Notes: generated by a model from the letters alone, not told the origin. A stretch of DNA of 64,000 bases from Listeria cossartiae subsp. cayugensis (GCF_014229095.1 NZ_JAARZC010000002.1:62001-126000); one strand, 5' to 3'. Positions 27,379 through 37,600 are shown, counted from the stretch's first letter. Made by a program: numbers and translations.

Positions 27379-27417
27379 AAGAACGTATATTCGGTTTTTG
27401 AGAAGGAGGCGAAAGTC

Positions 27418-28653
27418 ATGAAAGAAATCAAATTTTTACATATAGCAGATTTGCATTTAGATAGTCCTTTCATTGGACTTTCGACGCTACCACAGCCGCT
27501 TTTTTCTGCCGTACAAGAAAGTACATTTCAATCGTTAGAACGAATAACAACCATAGCAATTAAAGAAGCCGTTGATTTCGTTTTAATTGCGGGAGATATT
27601 TATGATAGTGAAGACCAAAGTGTCCGTGCTCAAGCGCGCTTTTTAAAAGAAATGAAGCGATTAGAAGCCGCTAATATTAATGTATTTATGATTCACGGTA
27701 ATCATGATTTTATAGAAAAACATAAAGAAAAGTTGGCATTACCAAGCAATGTGCATGTTTTTCCAGAACATGTGGAAGTAGCATCCATTCAAACAGTTAA
27801 TGGTGCTAATGTTCATCTTTATGGATTCAGTTATAACGAACGTCATATTCGTTCCAGTCGCGTAGATGAATACAAGGTGCAAGGAGATGCAGATTTCCAT
27901 ATTGCTCTACTGCACGGATCAGAAGTATCCAGTAGCGAAGAACATGATGTCTACGCTCCATTTAGAATGCAAGAAATTAGCAAAAAAGGTTTTGACTATT
28001 GGGCGCTCGGACATATTCATAAACGTCAATTGCTTGCGGAATTTCCTAGCATTTATTACCCGGGAAATATCCAAGGTCGAAATCGTAAAGAGTCAGGCGA
28101 AAAAGGCGCAAGTATTATCACTTTATCAGAAGCAAACACAAGCATTGATTTTATCGAAACGAGCCCGATTATTTGGGATGAAGTCGTAATTTCCTTGCCT
28201 GAAAATAGCGAGATTAATACTTTTTACCGCGAAATGACCAAACTGTTAGAAAGCTACCGAGGACGAAGCCATAGCTATTTTCTTCATGTAATTGTCCAAA
28301 TGGCAAATAAGCAAAAACTTAATACAAATGATTGGTTACAAATGCTTCAAGAAGAAGTAGGACTGGAAGATACCACATTTGTATGGGTACACAAAATAAC
28401 AATCGAAATAACGAACAAAAGTAATTCCCAAACATGGCATGAACATCATTTAGCAGGCAAAGAAATTATGCGCAGCTATCACAAACTACACGATGAATCC
28501 GCTTTTTATCAAGCAGTAGAAGGACTTTATCTTGAAAGTGGTGTGAGTAGATATTTAGATGATTTATCTGAACAAGATCGAGAGACAATTTTAAATGAAG
28601 CTTTAATGGAACTAGGGATGACGCTTGCAGAAGTGGAAGGTGATAATAAATGA
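27418..28653 (+). CDS. yhaO: SbcD/Mre11-like nuclease (YhaO)
   Basis: A 411-residue metallophosphoesterase. The order LHIADLHLDSPF (residues 6-17), AGDIYDS, HGNHDF, LHGSE and ALGHIHKR supplies all the metal ligands expected in Mre11/SbcD nucleases, and a capping domain follows. The start ATG lies behind GGAGGCG; the open frame extends 129 bases upstream through the terminator and promoter and is not translated. It overlaps yhaN by 4 bases, so the two products probably form a nuclease-ATPase pair analogous to SbcCD, acting on DNA ends. Confidence 0.92.
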   Translation: MKEIKFLHIADLHLDSPFIGLSTLPQPLFSAVQESTFQSLERITTIAIKEAVDFVLIAGDIYDSEDQSVRAQARFLKEMKRLEAANINVFMIHGNHDFIEKHKEKLALPSNVHVFPEHVEVASIQTVNGANVHLYGFSYNERHIRSSRVDEYKVQGDADFHIALLHGSEVSSSEEHDVYAPFRMQEISKKGFDYWALGHIHKRQLLAEFPSIYYPGNIQGRNRKESGEKGASIITLSEANTSIDFIETSPIIWDEVVISLPENSEINTFYREMTKLLESYRGRSHSYFLHVIVQMANKQKLNTNDWLQMLQEEVGLEDTTFVWVHKITIEITNKSNSQTWHEHHLAGKEIMRSYHKLHDESAFYQAVEGLYLESGVSRYLDDLSEQDRETILNEALMELGMTLAEVEGDNK

Positions 28654-31373
28654 GAATAACGTCGATTGATATTGTTGGTTACGGTAAATGGTCCAACGCT
28701 CATTTTGATAATATCGCCAATTTTCAAGTAATCTTCGGTGAAAATGAAGCTGGAAAATCAACTATTATGGCTTTTATACATAGTATTTTATTTGGCTTCC
28801 CAACAAAACAGCAATCCATCCCACGTATGGAACCGAAAAATGGTGGCCCGTATGGTGGACGACTGACCTTAGAAGATACTCCTCTTGGCAAAGTTGTTAT
28901 TGAACGTTTAAAAGGAAAAGCAACTGGCGACGTGCGGATTTACTATGGTGATGGCCAAACAGCTGGAGAAGAGAAGTTACTAGAAATCATAGGCGAAATC
29001 GATCGAAATACGTATGAGGCTATTTTTTCGTTTGATATACATGGCTTGCAAAATATTCATCAATGGAAGAAGAAGGAATTTGAACGATATTTACTAGCGA
29101 CAGGGACGACCGGTTCGGATGCTCTTCTAAAAACTGCGGAAGCTCTACAAAAAAAATTAGATAACCTTTACAAACCAAGCGGTCGAAATCCACTAATTAA
29201 TCAACAACTAAAAAAAGTAAAAGCAGCCCAACAAGCTTTTCAAAACGCAAAAAAACAAAATGCACAATATGAACAACTTATAAACGAAAAAGAACAAGCA
29301 ACAACAAGGCAAGCAGCATTGCAAAAAGAAAAGACAACCATCCGCGTAGAACTGGATACATTAACTATTTTGTCAGACTTGTGGCCGCTATATCAGGAGT
29401 GGAAAGCGCTCGACAACAAAGCTAGCCAAGCTCCAGAAGCCAGTTTTCCACTAGACGGAATTATTCGTTTAGAACACCTACAACTCCGAGAAAAAGAATG
29501 GCAAAATCAGTTGATTCAGTTAGAAGAACGCCAAAAAAATCTCATTAGTAAAAACAGCTATGAACACAGCCTCTTTTTTGCAGAGAATGAAGCTGAAATC
29601 ACTTATTTAATCGAAACATATGCTGCTTTTGGCGAACGCGAGCTGCAATTGAATGGCTTAAAGCAAGAAATCCAATTTCACCAAGTGGATGCAAAACGAC
29701 CACTTAGAATATGGACAAGCGAACTAGAACAAAAAACAAACCGTTTAAAAGAAAATGAACAATCCTATAAAGAACAGCAACATGATATCCAGCTGAAATT
29801 AAAACTAACCACTGACACAGAAGAAAAACTTCAAAAAAAGATTGATCAAATAGAAGCCGAGATGTGGGGCAATAAAACGTTCCAACGAGCAAAAGAAAAA
29901 ATCGAACAAAAACCAAAAACAGCCATGACGAAAACCTTTATCTCACTAGGCATTTTTGCAGTAGCTCTAGTTTTGATGATTATTTTCCAGTCTATGTGGA
30001 GCATTGCGCTTGTTTTTATTGGTGCGCTTATTGTCGGCTATTCATTTATGACTACAGGAAAAGCAGCACCAGCTAATAACGAACAACTTTTAGCCTTTTT
30101 AGAGCAAAAGAAAATAAGGCAAGAATGGCAACAGTTATTGAATGAAATGGATATCGTTGCTTCTCAAATAGCTGAATTACAAGCTAGCGAGAATAAATTA
30201 AACGAAGCAATTTATCAGCATACGATGGAACTAAACCAACTATTTGCTGATTTAGCAATCGAAACCGAGCCAGGAATAAATTGGTCATATGATTTACAAC
30301 AATACAAAACCAATAGTGAAAAAAGGCAACTAGTCACTGAACTTAGCTTGAAATTAGAACCGTTGGAAGAAAAACAAAATGAATACAAAGCGCGACTTGC
30401 CAAGTTACAACTTCCCGCAGATTATAAAGACATCGAAGAAAAAATCACATTTCTGCGACAAGGCTTACTTTATTATCGAAACCACCTAACGGAAAATGCC
30501 AAGCTTGCTGAAAAATTAGAACAAGTAACAATGCAACTAGATTTAGTGAAGCAAGATTTATTGCTCGTAAAAAAAGAGAAAACAGACTTGCTAGATCGAG
30601 CCAATACAAATAATGAAGAAGAATTTCGAATGGCTGCCATGCGTGTGAAAGAAGAACAAAAATGGCGCGAACGATTAGTTCTTATCGAAGCGCAACTGGA
30701 GCCAGACAAACGAATCGCTTTAAGCCAGTTTGAAAATCAAGCTACCATCAAAGAAAAAGAACTCCATTTAGAAGAAAAACTGCGCAAAATAGAAGTAGAG
30801 CAAGAGCAACTTTACGCTTCACTTGCAGCAAAAAATCATGAAATCAGCAAATTAGAAGAAGGCGGAACTTTCGCTGTTTTAATGCAAGAATTTTATTCAG
30901 AAAAGAGCCAATTACAACAAATAGCAGCTGAATGGACAGAAACAAAACTGGCACTACAAATTTTACAAGACACCATGCAGCAGTTACAAGAAGGTAAGCT
31001 TCCTAAAACCTTAAAATTAGCAAGTGACTATTTCCAACATCTAACAAACGGAAACTACACGAAGGTATACTTACAAGAAAATAGGTTGCAAGTGGAAAGC
31101 AAAGAAATCGTTCCGTTTTTCCCAGAAGAACTTAGCCAAGCGACCAAAGAACAACTTTATTTAGCTATTCGTTTTGCGCTAATTGATGTTATTCATAAAG
31201 ACTTTCCACTACCAATTATTATTGATGATGGATTTGTGCATTTTGACTCGGCCAGAATGGGGCAAATGATGCAACTACTCCAAAAACGAAAAAGTGAAAA
31301 CCAAGTAATATTTTTCACATGTCATCAAGAAACTCGCAAATATTTTTCCAGTGAGGACATACGCGTGCTATAA
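28650..31373 (+). CDS. yhaN: Rad50/SbcC-like ATPase with membrane hairpin (YhaN)
   Basis: A 907-residue split-ATPase: Walker [11 protein letters not shown] near residue 32, two long coiled-coil arms (about 175-420 and 475-790), and a C-terminal half with signature [14 protein letters not shown] and Walker [12 protein letters not shown]. In place of the zinc hook or hinge, residues about 427-470 are strongly hydrophobic and form two membrane helices ([18 protein letters not shown], then [18 protein letters not shown]). This suggests that the arms tether the YhaO/YhaN complex to the membrane. It is coupled by ATGA to yhaO. The function of the family is poorly defined; DNA-end repair is the usual guess. 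Confidence 0.9.
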   Translation: MRITSIDIVGYGKWSNAHFDNIANFQVIFGENEAGKSTIMAFIHSILFGFPTKQQSIPRMEPKNGGPYGGRLTLEDTPLGKVVIERLKGKATGDVRIYYGDGQTAGEEKLLEIIGEIDRNTYEAIFSFDIHGLQNIHQWKKKEFERYLLATGTTGSDALLKTAEALQKKLDNLYKPSGRNPLINQQLKKVKAAQQAFQNAKKQNAQYEQLINEKEQATTRQAALQKEKTTIRVELDTLTILSDLWPLYQEWKALDNKASQAPEASFPLDGIIRLEHLQLREKEWQNQLIQLEERQKNLISKNSYEHSLFFAENEAEITYLIETYAAFGERELQLNGLKQEIQFHQVDAKRPLRIWTSELEQKTNRLKENEQSYKEQQHDIQLKLKLTTDTEEKLQKKIDQIEAEMWGNKTFQRAKEKIEQKPKTAMTKTFISLGIFAVALVLMIIFQSMWSIALVFIGALIVGYSFMTTGKAAPANNEQLLAFLEQKKIRQEWQQLLNEMDIVASQIAELQASENKLNEAIYQHTMELNQLFADLAIETEPGINWSYDLQQYKTNSEKRQLVTELSLKLEPLEEKQNEYKARLAKLQLPADYKDIEEKITFLRQGLLYYRNHLTENAKLAEKLEQVTMQLDLVKQDLLLVKKEKTDLLDRANTNNEEEFRMAAMRVKEEQKWRERLVLIEAQLEPDKRIALSQFENQATIKEKELHLEEKLRKIEVEQEQLYASLAAKNHEISKLEEGGTFAVLMQEFYSEKSQLQQIAAEWTETKLALQILQDTMQQLQEGKLPKTLKLASDYFQHLTNGNYTKVYLQENRLQVESKEIVPFFPEELSQATKEQLYLAIRFALIDVIHKDFPLPIIIDDGFVHFDSARMGQMMQLLQKRKSENQVIFFTCHQETRKYFSSEDIRVL

Positions 31374-31417
31374 TGAGTGAAGAAACTTCTTACTACAGAA
31401 AGAAAGAAGGCGATACA

Positions 31418-32359
31418 ATGGAAAAAAGATTATTAGACTATGAAGTTGGCGAAACAGTAGACCTATTCTTGCTAATTAAATCAAGTGTCAAAGGGACGGC
31501 TAGCAATGGAAAGCCATTCTTGAGTCTTGTTTTGCAAGATAAATCAGGTGAATTAGAAGCAAAACTTTGGGATGTAAAAGAAAGTGATGAAGTAAATTAT
31601 GGGGTACAGCAAATTGTGCACCTTATGGGTGATATTCAAAATTACCGTGGAAGAAAGCAACTCAAAATCCGCCAAATTAGACAGGCGACAGCTATTGATG
31701 GTGTTAGTGCTAGTGAGTTCATGGAAACGGCGCCAATCAATAAAGATGAAATGGCTGACGAGATTACACAATATATTTTTGAAATGAAAAATGCGAACTT
31801 GCAACGAATTACTCGAGCGCTCTTGAAAAAATACCAAGATGATTTTTATGATTATCCAGCAGCAATGCGCCATCATCATGAATTTGTTTCTGGTTTGAGT
31901 TTTCATGTAGTTTCAATGCTACGTCTTGCAAAGTCAGTTGCAGATCTTTACCCATCCGTTAACCGCGATTTACTATACGCAGGAGTAATTTTACATGATT
32001 TAGGCAAAGTGATTGAACTTTCAGGACCGGTATCAACAACGTATACACTGGAAGGGAACTTGATTGGCCATATTTCCATCGTAGTAGAAGAAGTGAGCAA
32101 AATTGCTGACGAGCTTTCTATCGACGGGGAAGAAGTCGTTGTTTTAAAACATGTGTTACTTTCTCACCACGGCAAAGGGGAATGGGGTAGCCCGAAACCA
32201 CCGCTTGTACGTGAAGCAGAAATTTTACATCAAATTGATTTAATGGATGCATCCTTAAATATGATGGATAAAGTGTTAAAACATACAAAACCTGGTGAAT
32301 TTAGTGAACGTGTATTTGGATTAGATAATCGTTCGTTTTATAATCCCACATTTGAATAA
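31418..32359 (+). CDS. yhaM: 3'-5' exoribonuclease YhaM
   Basis: A 313-residue enzyme with an N-terminal OB fold (residues about 1-90, [28 protein letters not shown]) and an HD phosphohydrolase domain (ILHDLGK near residue 190, [15 protein letters not shown] near 245). B. subtilis YhaM degrades single-stranded RNA and DNA 3'-5' in a metal-dependent way. I place the start at the ATG 7 bases after GAAGG, which matches the family N-terminus. An upstream ATG overlapping the yhaN stop (TAATG) has no ribosome site, although coupling there cannot be excluded. Confidence 0.92.
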   Translation: MEKRLLDYEVGETVDLFLLIKSSVKGTASNGKPFLSLVLQDKSGELEAKLWDVKESDEVNYGVQQIVHLMGDIQNYRGRKQLKIRQIRQATAIDGVSASEFMETAPINKDEMADEITQYIFEMKNANLQRITRALLKKYQDDFYDYPAAMRHHHEFVSGLSFHVVSMLRLAKSVADLYPSVNRDLLYAGVILHDLGKVIELSGPVSTTYTLEGNLIGHISIVVEEVSKIADELSIDGEEVVVLKHVLLSHHGKGEWGSPKPPLVREAEILHQIDLMDASLNMMDKVLKHTKPGEFSERVFGLDNRSFYNPTFE

Positions 32360-32364
32360 ACACA

Positions 32365-32400
32365 AAAAACCACGCTTGGAAAATTCCAAGCGTGGTTTTT
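32365..32400. terminator. Bidirectional terminator, yhaM / prsA2
   Basis: AAAAACCACGCTTGG pairs perfectly with CCAAGCGTGGTTTTT around AAAATT. Confidence 0.94.
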
Positions 32401-32406
32401 AATTAC

Positions 32407-33285
32407 TTATTTAGATGAATCAGAATCAGATTTAGAACCGTCAAAATCTTTGAAAGCATCTTTCAAGTCTTCATCTTTAACTTCTACTTTAGCATCTTTG
32501 TATACTTTTTTAAGTGTTTTTTGCATGTTCTCAGTAGTTAATTGAGACTGAAGGTAAGATTCTTTTACAGCTTTCTTATCTTTTTCAAAAGTAGTTTTTG
32601 TCGCTGGTTCGTCCATTTGGATGATGTGGTATCCGTATTGTGTTTTTACTGGAGCACTGATGTCGCCTTTGTTTTTAAGGGCATAAGCTGCTTTTTCAAA
32701 TGCTGGATCCATTTTACCAGGACCGAATGGCTCTAATTTACCGCCATTTTCTTTTGTAGCAGTATCAGTAGAGTATTCTTTCGCTAAATCTGCAAATTTC
32801 GCGCCATCTTTTAGTTTTTGTTCAACTTCTTTGGCTTTGTTTTCATCAGCTACTAAAATGTGGCTTACAGTGATATCTGGTTGCCAAGTTTTGTAGTATT
32901 CTTTTAATGCTTTATCGCTAGTATCTGTATTAGCTTCTGTTGCTTTTTGTACTAACATGTTGTATTTAAGTTGGCTTTTGAATGATTTTTCAGTTAGGCC
33001 ACTTTGAGCTAACACTGCAGAGAATTGATCTCCGTATTGTGATTTGTACTCGTTGAATTTTTTGTCAACATCTTCATCGCTTACTTTGTATTTATCGCTA
33101 AGGACTTTTTCGAAAGTAAGTTGTTGTACGAATTCAGAACCATATTTATCTTTCATAGCATCATAAAGTTCGTCTTTTGTTACATCGCCAGAATCTGTCT
33201 TAACGACATTTCCGCCGCCACCGCACGCTGCTAGACTGAACAATGCCATAACCATGACAAGTCCAAGAATTAATTTCTTCTTCAT
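32407..33285 (-). CDS. prsA2: Foldase lipoprotein PrsA2 (parvulin peptidyl-prolyl isomerase)
   Basis: A 292-residue lipoprotein. A signal peptide with lipobox LAAC (Cys21) precedes an N-terminal SurA-like helical domain, a parvulin domain (about residues 130-225, from DITVSHILVADE to YGYHIIQMDEP) and a C-terminal helical region with a Ser/Asp-rich tail. It sits outside the membrane and helps secreted proteins fold. In L. monocytogenes PrsA2 is needed for virulence-factor secretion and is PrfA-influenced. The best ribosome site, AGGAG, is 13 bases from this ATG, longer than usual; a GTG 12 bases upstream is too close to it. I see no strong PrfA box upstream. Confidence 0.93.
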   Translation of the reverse strand: MKKKLILGLVMVMALFSLAACGGGGNVVKTDSGDVTKDELYDAMKDKYGSEFVQQLTFEKVLSDKYKVSDEDVDKKFNEYKSQYGDQFSAVLAQSGLTEKSFKSQLKYNMLVQKATEANTDTSDKALKEYYKTWQPDITVSHILVADENKAKEVEQKLKDGAKFADLAKEYSTDTATKENGGKLEPFGPGKMDPAFEKAAYALKNKGDISAPVKTQYGYHIIQMDEPATKTTFEKDKKAVKESYLQSQLTTENMQKTLKKVYKDAKVEVKDEDLKDAFKDFDGSKSDSDSSK

Positions 33286-33401
33286 TAAATAAAACACACT
33301 CCTTAGTTGTTGGAATAATTCCCGCTTAACACAATAACTATCATAACATAAATTAAAGATAAAAAGAAAAGATGAAAGAAATTTAATGATATTCTTATGG
33401 T

Positions 33402-33941
33402 TTAGTCAGAAATTAAAATAGAAAATCCGCGCTCTGCACTTTCGATAAAACAATTCTTCGGCATTTTCCATAATTTGTTAATATGAGTAAAGTCAGAAAA
33501 GCTCATTCCAACGTGCACGGAAAGTAAAATTAAGAACATTCCCGAATGCCCGATTGGCGTAAGCAGCATTAACGCTACTAAAATAGCAGTAATGACTACA
33601 AATGGTAAAACTAACGAAAAAATGTAGTGCCATTTTGGAATGATTCGCTTTATATTTAATTTTATACAAGGAAGGAAAAAGAAATGGATGCGCCACTGGA
33701 TTACAGTTCCTTCACGGTACTTAAAGCATCCAAGAATATGAAGCAATTTATGGATTGGGTAAATTAAAATAATACCCAAAAAGCTAACGAATTGATAATC
33801 ATTTGTCAGTTGACCAGGATAAATTAAATGTTGTGTTAAAAAACAAATACATACGGCAACTAGCCAGACAAGAATTCCTTTAAAGAAAAGGCGATTAAAT
33901 TCGTCTCGTCGCTCTGTGTTGATTGATTTTAGGCAGCGCAT
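33402..33941 (-). CDS. DUF3267 family membrane protein
   Basis: A 179-residue protein with about four membrane helices (around residues 22-40, 52-68, 106-127 and 131-148). It belongs by eye to DUF3267, described as putative zincin-like membrane peptidases. The expected HExxH is HKLLH here (about residues 64-68), with Glu replaced by Lys, followed later by a conserved FSDFTH. Metal binding may persist but proteolysis is doubtful. A GGAGGAAAG site precedes the ATG. It lies between prsA2 and a YtxH-domain gene, as in related Bacilli. Confidence 0.75.
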   Translation of the reverse strand: MRCLKSINTERRDEFNRLFFKGILVWLVAVCICFLTQHLIYPGQLTNDYQFVSFLGIILIYPIHKLLHILGCFKYREGTVIQWRIHFFFLPCIKLNIKRIIPKWHYIFSLVLPFVVITAILVALMLLTPIGHSGMFLILLSVHVGMSFSDFTHINKLWKMPKNCFIESAERGFSILISD

Positions 33942-34093
33942 TGTAAGCTTTCCTCCAGTTATAGCTAAAATAGTGCTCCTCTGTCAGAAGGCACCATAGT
34001 ATTGTATGCTCAAATGCTCCAAAATTCAAGCTTTTTTTAGAGAAATAATTGCCTAATTTTGACGTTTTTTTGAAGCTCGTTTTAGCCAAACAA

Positions 34094-34119
34094 AAAAACT
34101 GAGCAGGCGCCCAGTTTTT
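34094..34119 (-). terminator. Terminator of the hit-ytxH unit
   Basis: On the minus strand AAAAACTGGGC pairs with GCTCAGTTTTT (one wobble) around a 4-base loop, followed by T residues. It lies just after the YtxH gene stop. Confidence 0.82.
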
Positions 34120-34123
34120 CTAC

Positions 34124-34486
34124 TTATTTATTATCTTTTTTCAACGTTTTTTCTAAGTCAGAAATTGTTTTTTGCATGTCTTTAATTTCGTCTTTTAAGC
34201 GTTTCTTTTCTGGTTCCATTTCTTCATTCCATTTGGAAACGGATTCCATAATGTCAGAAGAAACATCTTTTAGTAATGTGGAACCTTCTGAGCCAAGCAC
34301 TTGAACTGATTGGATAAGCTCATTTGCATTATATGCGAGTTCTTTCAAAATAACACTTGCTTCGCCTGATTTAGCGACAATATCTTTTCGAAGTTCATTG
34401 CCGGATTTTGGAGCAAACAATACTGAGGCTGCAGCTCCAATTGCCCCACCAGCTAAAATACCGAAAATAAGTGATTTTTTATTCAT
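34124..34486 (-). CDS. YtxH-domain protein (YhaH-like)
   Basis: A 120-residue protein with an N-terminal glycine/alanine-rich membrane segment (SLIFGILAGGAIGAAASVLFAPKSGNELR, the YtxH hallmark) and a C-terminal coiled coil (about residues 85-120). YtxH-like proteins are general-stress proteins of unknown biochemical role. A GGAGTGGAG site precedes the ATG. It is 29 bases downstream of hit and likely co-transcribed with it. Confidence 0.87.
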   Translation of the reverse strand: MNKKSLIFGILAGGAIGAAASVLFAPKSGNELRKDIVAKSGEASVILKELAYNANELIQSVQVLGSEGSTLLKDVSSDIMESVSKWNEEMEPEKKRLKDEIKDMQKTISDLEKTLKKDNK

Positions 34487-34515
34487 TTATACTCCACTCC
34501 ATCCATAAAGTCATT

Positions 34516-34938
34516 TTAGTCTACTTTTGCTGCAATAAGTTCAGCAATTTCTTGGTAACGTTCTTGTGTGTACCAGTCTGCGTTATCTTTCCATTTTAAC
34601 CCAAAGTCGTCTGATTTGCTATACCTTGGTATTAAATGGATATGACAATGAAAAACAGATTGGAAAGCAACTTCTTCATTATTATTTAGAATATTTAATC
34701 CTTGTATTGGTAAAGCTTCTTTCAATGCTCGCGCGATTTTTGGTACACGACGGAATAATTCGGCGGCCGTTTCATCGGGTAAATCGAATGTGTTCCTAGC
34801 ATGTTTTTTGGGAATAACGAGTGTATGACCTTCTGTGACTTGTCCTAAATCAAGGAAAGCGTAAATTTCCTCATCTTCGTACACTTTGGCAGAAGGAATT
34901 TCACCACGAACTATTTTGCAGAAAATGCAATCGTCCAT
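34516..34938 (-). CDS. hit: HIT-family nucleotide-binding hydrolase
   Basis: A 140-residue Hint-type protein. The zinc-type motif CIFCKI opens the protein and the catalytic histidine triad HCHIHLIPRY lies near residues 97-106. It hydrolyses nucleoside phosphoramidates in related proteins. The ATG follows GAAAGGTGGT. It is divergent from ecsAB, the same hit-ecs arrangement as in B. subtilis. Confidence 0.93.
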   Translation of the reverse strand: MDDCIFCKIVRGEIPSAKVYEDEEIYAFLDLGQVTEGHTLVIPKKHARNTFDLPDETAAELFRRVPKIARALKEALPIQGLNILNNNEEVAFQSVFHCHIHLIPRYSKSDDFGLKWKDNADWYTQERYQEIAELIAAKVD

Positions 34939-35037
34939 TAAGTATGACCACCTTTCACAACATATAATTATGTACTACTTTAATTTAACATAAAAAGGAC
35001 TGAAAAGCATGTGTTAGATAGTAGGTAGTGGATTATT

Positions 35038-35068
35038 TTGACAGTTCAAGGGATGAATATGCTATTAT
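35038..35068 (+). promoter_or_regulatory. Promoter of ecsAB
   Basis: TTGACA and TATTAT are separated by 19 bases. The long spacer may be compensated by an extended -10 (TGC before TATTAT). Confidence 0.5.
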
Positions 35069-35098
35069 TAACTAAAGATTACGTAAGGAGGTATGGAA

Positions 35099-35851
35099 AT
35101 GGCTTTAGTAGAAGTAGAACACCTGACAGGCGGATATACAAAACGGCCAGTCTTAAAAGATATTTCATTTGCGATTGAAGAAAAACAAATAGTTGGATTA
35201 ATTGGTCTAAACGGGGCAGGGAAAAGTACTACCATCAAACATATAACTGGCTTAATGCACCCTAAACAAGGAACGATTAAAATCAACGGTCACCAGTTAG
35301 TGGAAGATACAGAAACATATCGAAAGCAATTTTCTTATATCCCAGAAACACCGGTATTATATGAAGAATTAACTTTAAAAGAACATTTGGAATTAACCGG
35401 AATGGCTTATGGAATATCCGAAGAAGAACTACACGCGAGAATGACACCACTGTTAAAAGAGTTTCGTTTAGAGAAAAAATTGAATTGGTTTCCAGCTCAT
35501 TTTTCTAAAGGGATGAAGCAAAAAGTAATGATTATGTCGGCTTTTTTAATTGAGCCTAAATTATATATTATTGATGAACCTTTTGTTGGACTCGATCCGC
35601 TTGGTATTCAGTCGCTCCTTAATTGGATGGACGAAATGCGTAGTAAGGGTGCAAGTATTTTAATGTCCACGCATATCCTAGCAACGGCGGAAAAATATTG
35701 CGATACCTTCATTATTATTCATCAAGGGGAAATTCGTGCAGAAGGAACGCTGAAAGACTTACAAACAAATTTCGAAATGCCAGGAGCTTCACTTGATGAA
35801 ATTTACATTCAGTTGACAAAGGAAGAGGAAGCTGATGAAGATGATATTTGA
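35099..35851 (+). CDS. ecsA: ABC transporter ATP-binding protein EcsA
   Basis: A 250-residue ATPase with Walker A GLNGAGKST (about residues 36-44), signature region FSKGMKQK and Walker B LYIIDEP. In B. subtilis Ecs affects secretion, competence and intramembrane proteolysis by RasP; the transported substrate is unresolved. The chosen ATG is 7 bases after AAGGAGG; an ATG 6 bases upstream overlaps that site. It overlaps ecsB by 17 bases. Confidence 0.93.
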   Translation: MALVEVEHLTGGYTKRPVLKDISFAIEEKQIVGLIGLNGAGKSTTIKHITGLMHPKQGTIKINGHQLVEDTETYRKQFSYIPETPVLYEELTLKEHLELTGMAYGISEEELHARMTPLLKEFRLEKKLNWFPAHFSKGMKQKVMIMSAFLIEPKLYIIDEPFVGLDPLGIQSLLNWMDEMRSKGASILMSTHILATAEKYCDTFIIIHQGEIRAEGTLKDLQTNFEMPGASLDEIYIQLTKEEEADEDDI

Positions 35852-37058
35852 CAGCAAAGCGCTTTGGAAGGAACGTTTTAGTGCGTATACGACAGAAGTT
35901 ATGCGCTACATTCGTTATATGTTTAATGATCATTTGCTTTTTGTGCTTGTGATTGGGCTTGGTGCGGGAATTTTTTATTACGCTGGTTGGGTGAAGACAC
36001 TGGAACCAACATTCCCAGTTATTCCGTTAATGGTGATTTTACTTACGGCTTCTATTGCGATTAGTCCAGTTGCCACCTTGCTCAAAAAGCCGGACATTGT
36101 TTACTTAATTGTCCAAGAAAAAGCCATGGATACTTATTTTTCTCAAGCGAAAATAGCTAGTTTCTTTATGCAATTATATGTTTTTGTTATTGTGCTCGGA
36201 ATTTGTATGCCAATGTATGTGGAAGTGACAGAGGTTCCATATAGCCAGTTTTTCACTTTGTTTATCGTACTTAGCATGCTAAAAGCTTGGAATATTTATT
36301 TCGGTTGGGAAAGCATGAAATTAGAAGAAGCGGATACAACGTGGATGTTTATTCGTGTGATTCTCAATGCTATTTTGATTTATATTGCCCTTATTGCAGT
36401 GCCTTATATTTCGATTCCGCTAGTGTTGGTAGTACTTTTAGCAAGCTATTACTGGCTTAAAACAAAGACAGCTAAAGTGACATTGCGCTGGGAATATTTA
36501 GTGGATAAAGAAGAAGCGCGGATGAATCGTTTTTATCGTTTAGTGAATCTATTTACGGATGTACCACATTTGCGCGGGACGGTTCGCAGACGGAGTTATC
36601 TTGATTTTCTTTACCAGCCTATTCCTTATGCGAAAAGAAAAACGTTTGCCTATTTGTTTAGCCGGACATTTGCGAGAACGAATGAATATGCTGGATTATA
36701 CATCCGACTGACCGTGATTGCGGTTATTTTACTCGTATTTGTTCAAGGCTTTTACTTGAATATTATTTTCTCACTACTTTTCTTATATTTAACAGGTTTT
36801 CAATTTATTCCGATGTTAAAACATTATGATGCACAAATTATGTTGCGGCTTTATCCAATTGATGATAGTTACCGTCATCGTAGTTTTATCCATTTTTTAC
36901 GAATTTTGCTACTCGCGCAAGCATTGCTCTTTAGCATTATTGGAATTGCTCAAAATGGAACCATTGGCGGGATGATTATTTTAGGAATAAATCTGGCTTT
37001 TGTTGCTATTTTTACGTTCCTTTATGCACCAGTCAGAATGAAAAAAATGTATGAATAA
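35835..37058 (+). CDS. ecsB: ABC transporter membrane protein EcsB
   Basis: A 407-residue polytopic membrane protein (about ten helices in two groups divided by a basic loop around residues 215-270). Together with the overlapping ecsA it forms the Ecs transporter. Start choice between two ATGs 6 bases apart is uncertain: the second lies at a better distance from GAGGAAG. No ecsC-like gene follows. A bidirectional terminator ends the operon. Confidence 0.9.
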   Translation: MKMIFDSKALWKERFSAYTTEVMRYIRYMFNDHLLFVLVIGLGAGIFYYAGWVKTLEPTFPVIPLMVILLTASIAISPVATLLKKPDIVYLIVQEKAMDTYFSQAKIASFFMQLYVFVIVLGICMPMYVEVTEVPYSQFFTLFIVLSMLKAWNIYFGWESMKLEEADTTWMFIRVILNAILIYIALIAVPYISIPLVLVVLLASYYWLKTKTAKVTLRWEYLVDKEEARMNRFYRLVNLFTDVPHLRGTVRRRSYLDFLYQPIPYAKRKTFAYLFSRTFARTNEYAGLYIRLTVIAVILLVFVQGFYLNIIFSLLFLYLTGFQFIPMLKHYDAQIMLRLYPIDDSYRHRSFIHFLRILLLAQALLFSIIGIAQNGTIGGMIILGINLAFVAIFTFLYAPVRMKKMYE

Positions 37059-37095
37059 AAAAAGCGATTTGGATTTTTGGTCCAAATCGCTTTTT
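37059..37095. terminator. Bidirectional terminator, ecsB / hmoB
   Basis: AAAAAGCGATTTGGA pairs perfectly with TCCAAATCGCTTTTT around a 7-base loop. Confidence 0.94.
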
Positions 37096-37096
37096 C

Positions 37097-37600
37097 TTAT
37101 TTAGCATCATGGGAAAATTCGGGATAATGATAAATATCTTCATGAGAGAAACCTGTTTGAGTATTATTTTTCTTCATGATATTCGTTATTTCTTTGTGTA
37201 GCGGTGTTTTTTTCCATTCTTGGAAGAACACTTCGGAATCCCAAAAAGAAATAATTAAAAATTTATTCGTATTCATCGCTTTTGTAAGTTTCGTACTTTG
37301 TAAGCCAGGTGTTTCGCTAAAATGTAAACTAGCATGTTGATACAGTTGTAAGAAAATCGGAATTTCTTCATCGCGGAGTTGGATATATTCAAAAACAACT
37401 ATTCCAAAACCTTTTAAGGAACCGCTGCTTTGTAATACTCGATACGCCGCGCCTTCTTGGAAAATTTTTTCGCCCGTAGATTCTTGATACAAAAGTGATT
37501 GGGAGAAATTTTGCAGAAGGGTCACATTTTCGCCATTGTAATTCGCCATTAGTTGACGGAGATAATGCTCAGTTCCGGTTGTGATAAATACTTTTTTCAT
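37097..37600 (-). CDS. hmoB: HmoB/IsdG-like heme-degrading monooxygenase
   Basis: A 167-residue protein whose C-terminal half (residues about 62-160) is an antibiotic-biosynthesis-monooxygenase (ABM) ferredoxin-like fold as in IsdG/HmoB (FGIVVFEYIQL, LIISFWDSEVFFQEWKKTPLHKEI). The N-terminal 60 residues are the extension typical of B. subtilis HmoB and S. aureus TRAP. It probably cleaves heme and releases iron. It sits beside hemE and hemH, as in B. subtilis. A sigma-B-like promoter candidate lies upstream. Confidence 0.85.
   Translation of the reverse strand: MKKVFITTGTEHYLRQLMANYNGENVTLLQNFSQSLLYQESTGEKIFQEGAAYRVLQSSGSLKGFGIVVFEYIQLRDEEIPIFLQLYQHASLHFSETPGLQSTKLTKAMNTNKFLIISFWDSEVFFQEWKKTPLHKEITNIMKKNNTQTGFSHEDIYHYPEFSHDAK

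Noticed and set aside
31553-31906. 117-codon frame antisense to yhaM
   Set aside because: There is no start signal, and it overlaps the conserved OB fold of yhaM.
33286-33401. PrfA box upstream of prsA2
   Set aside because: Only a single half-site resembling TGTTAA is seen on the minus strand; the other half has most positions wrong. PrfA influence on prsA2 may be real but is not supported by a clear box here.
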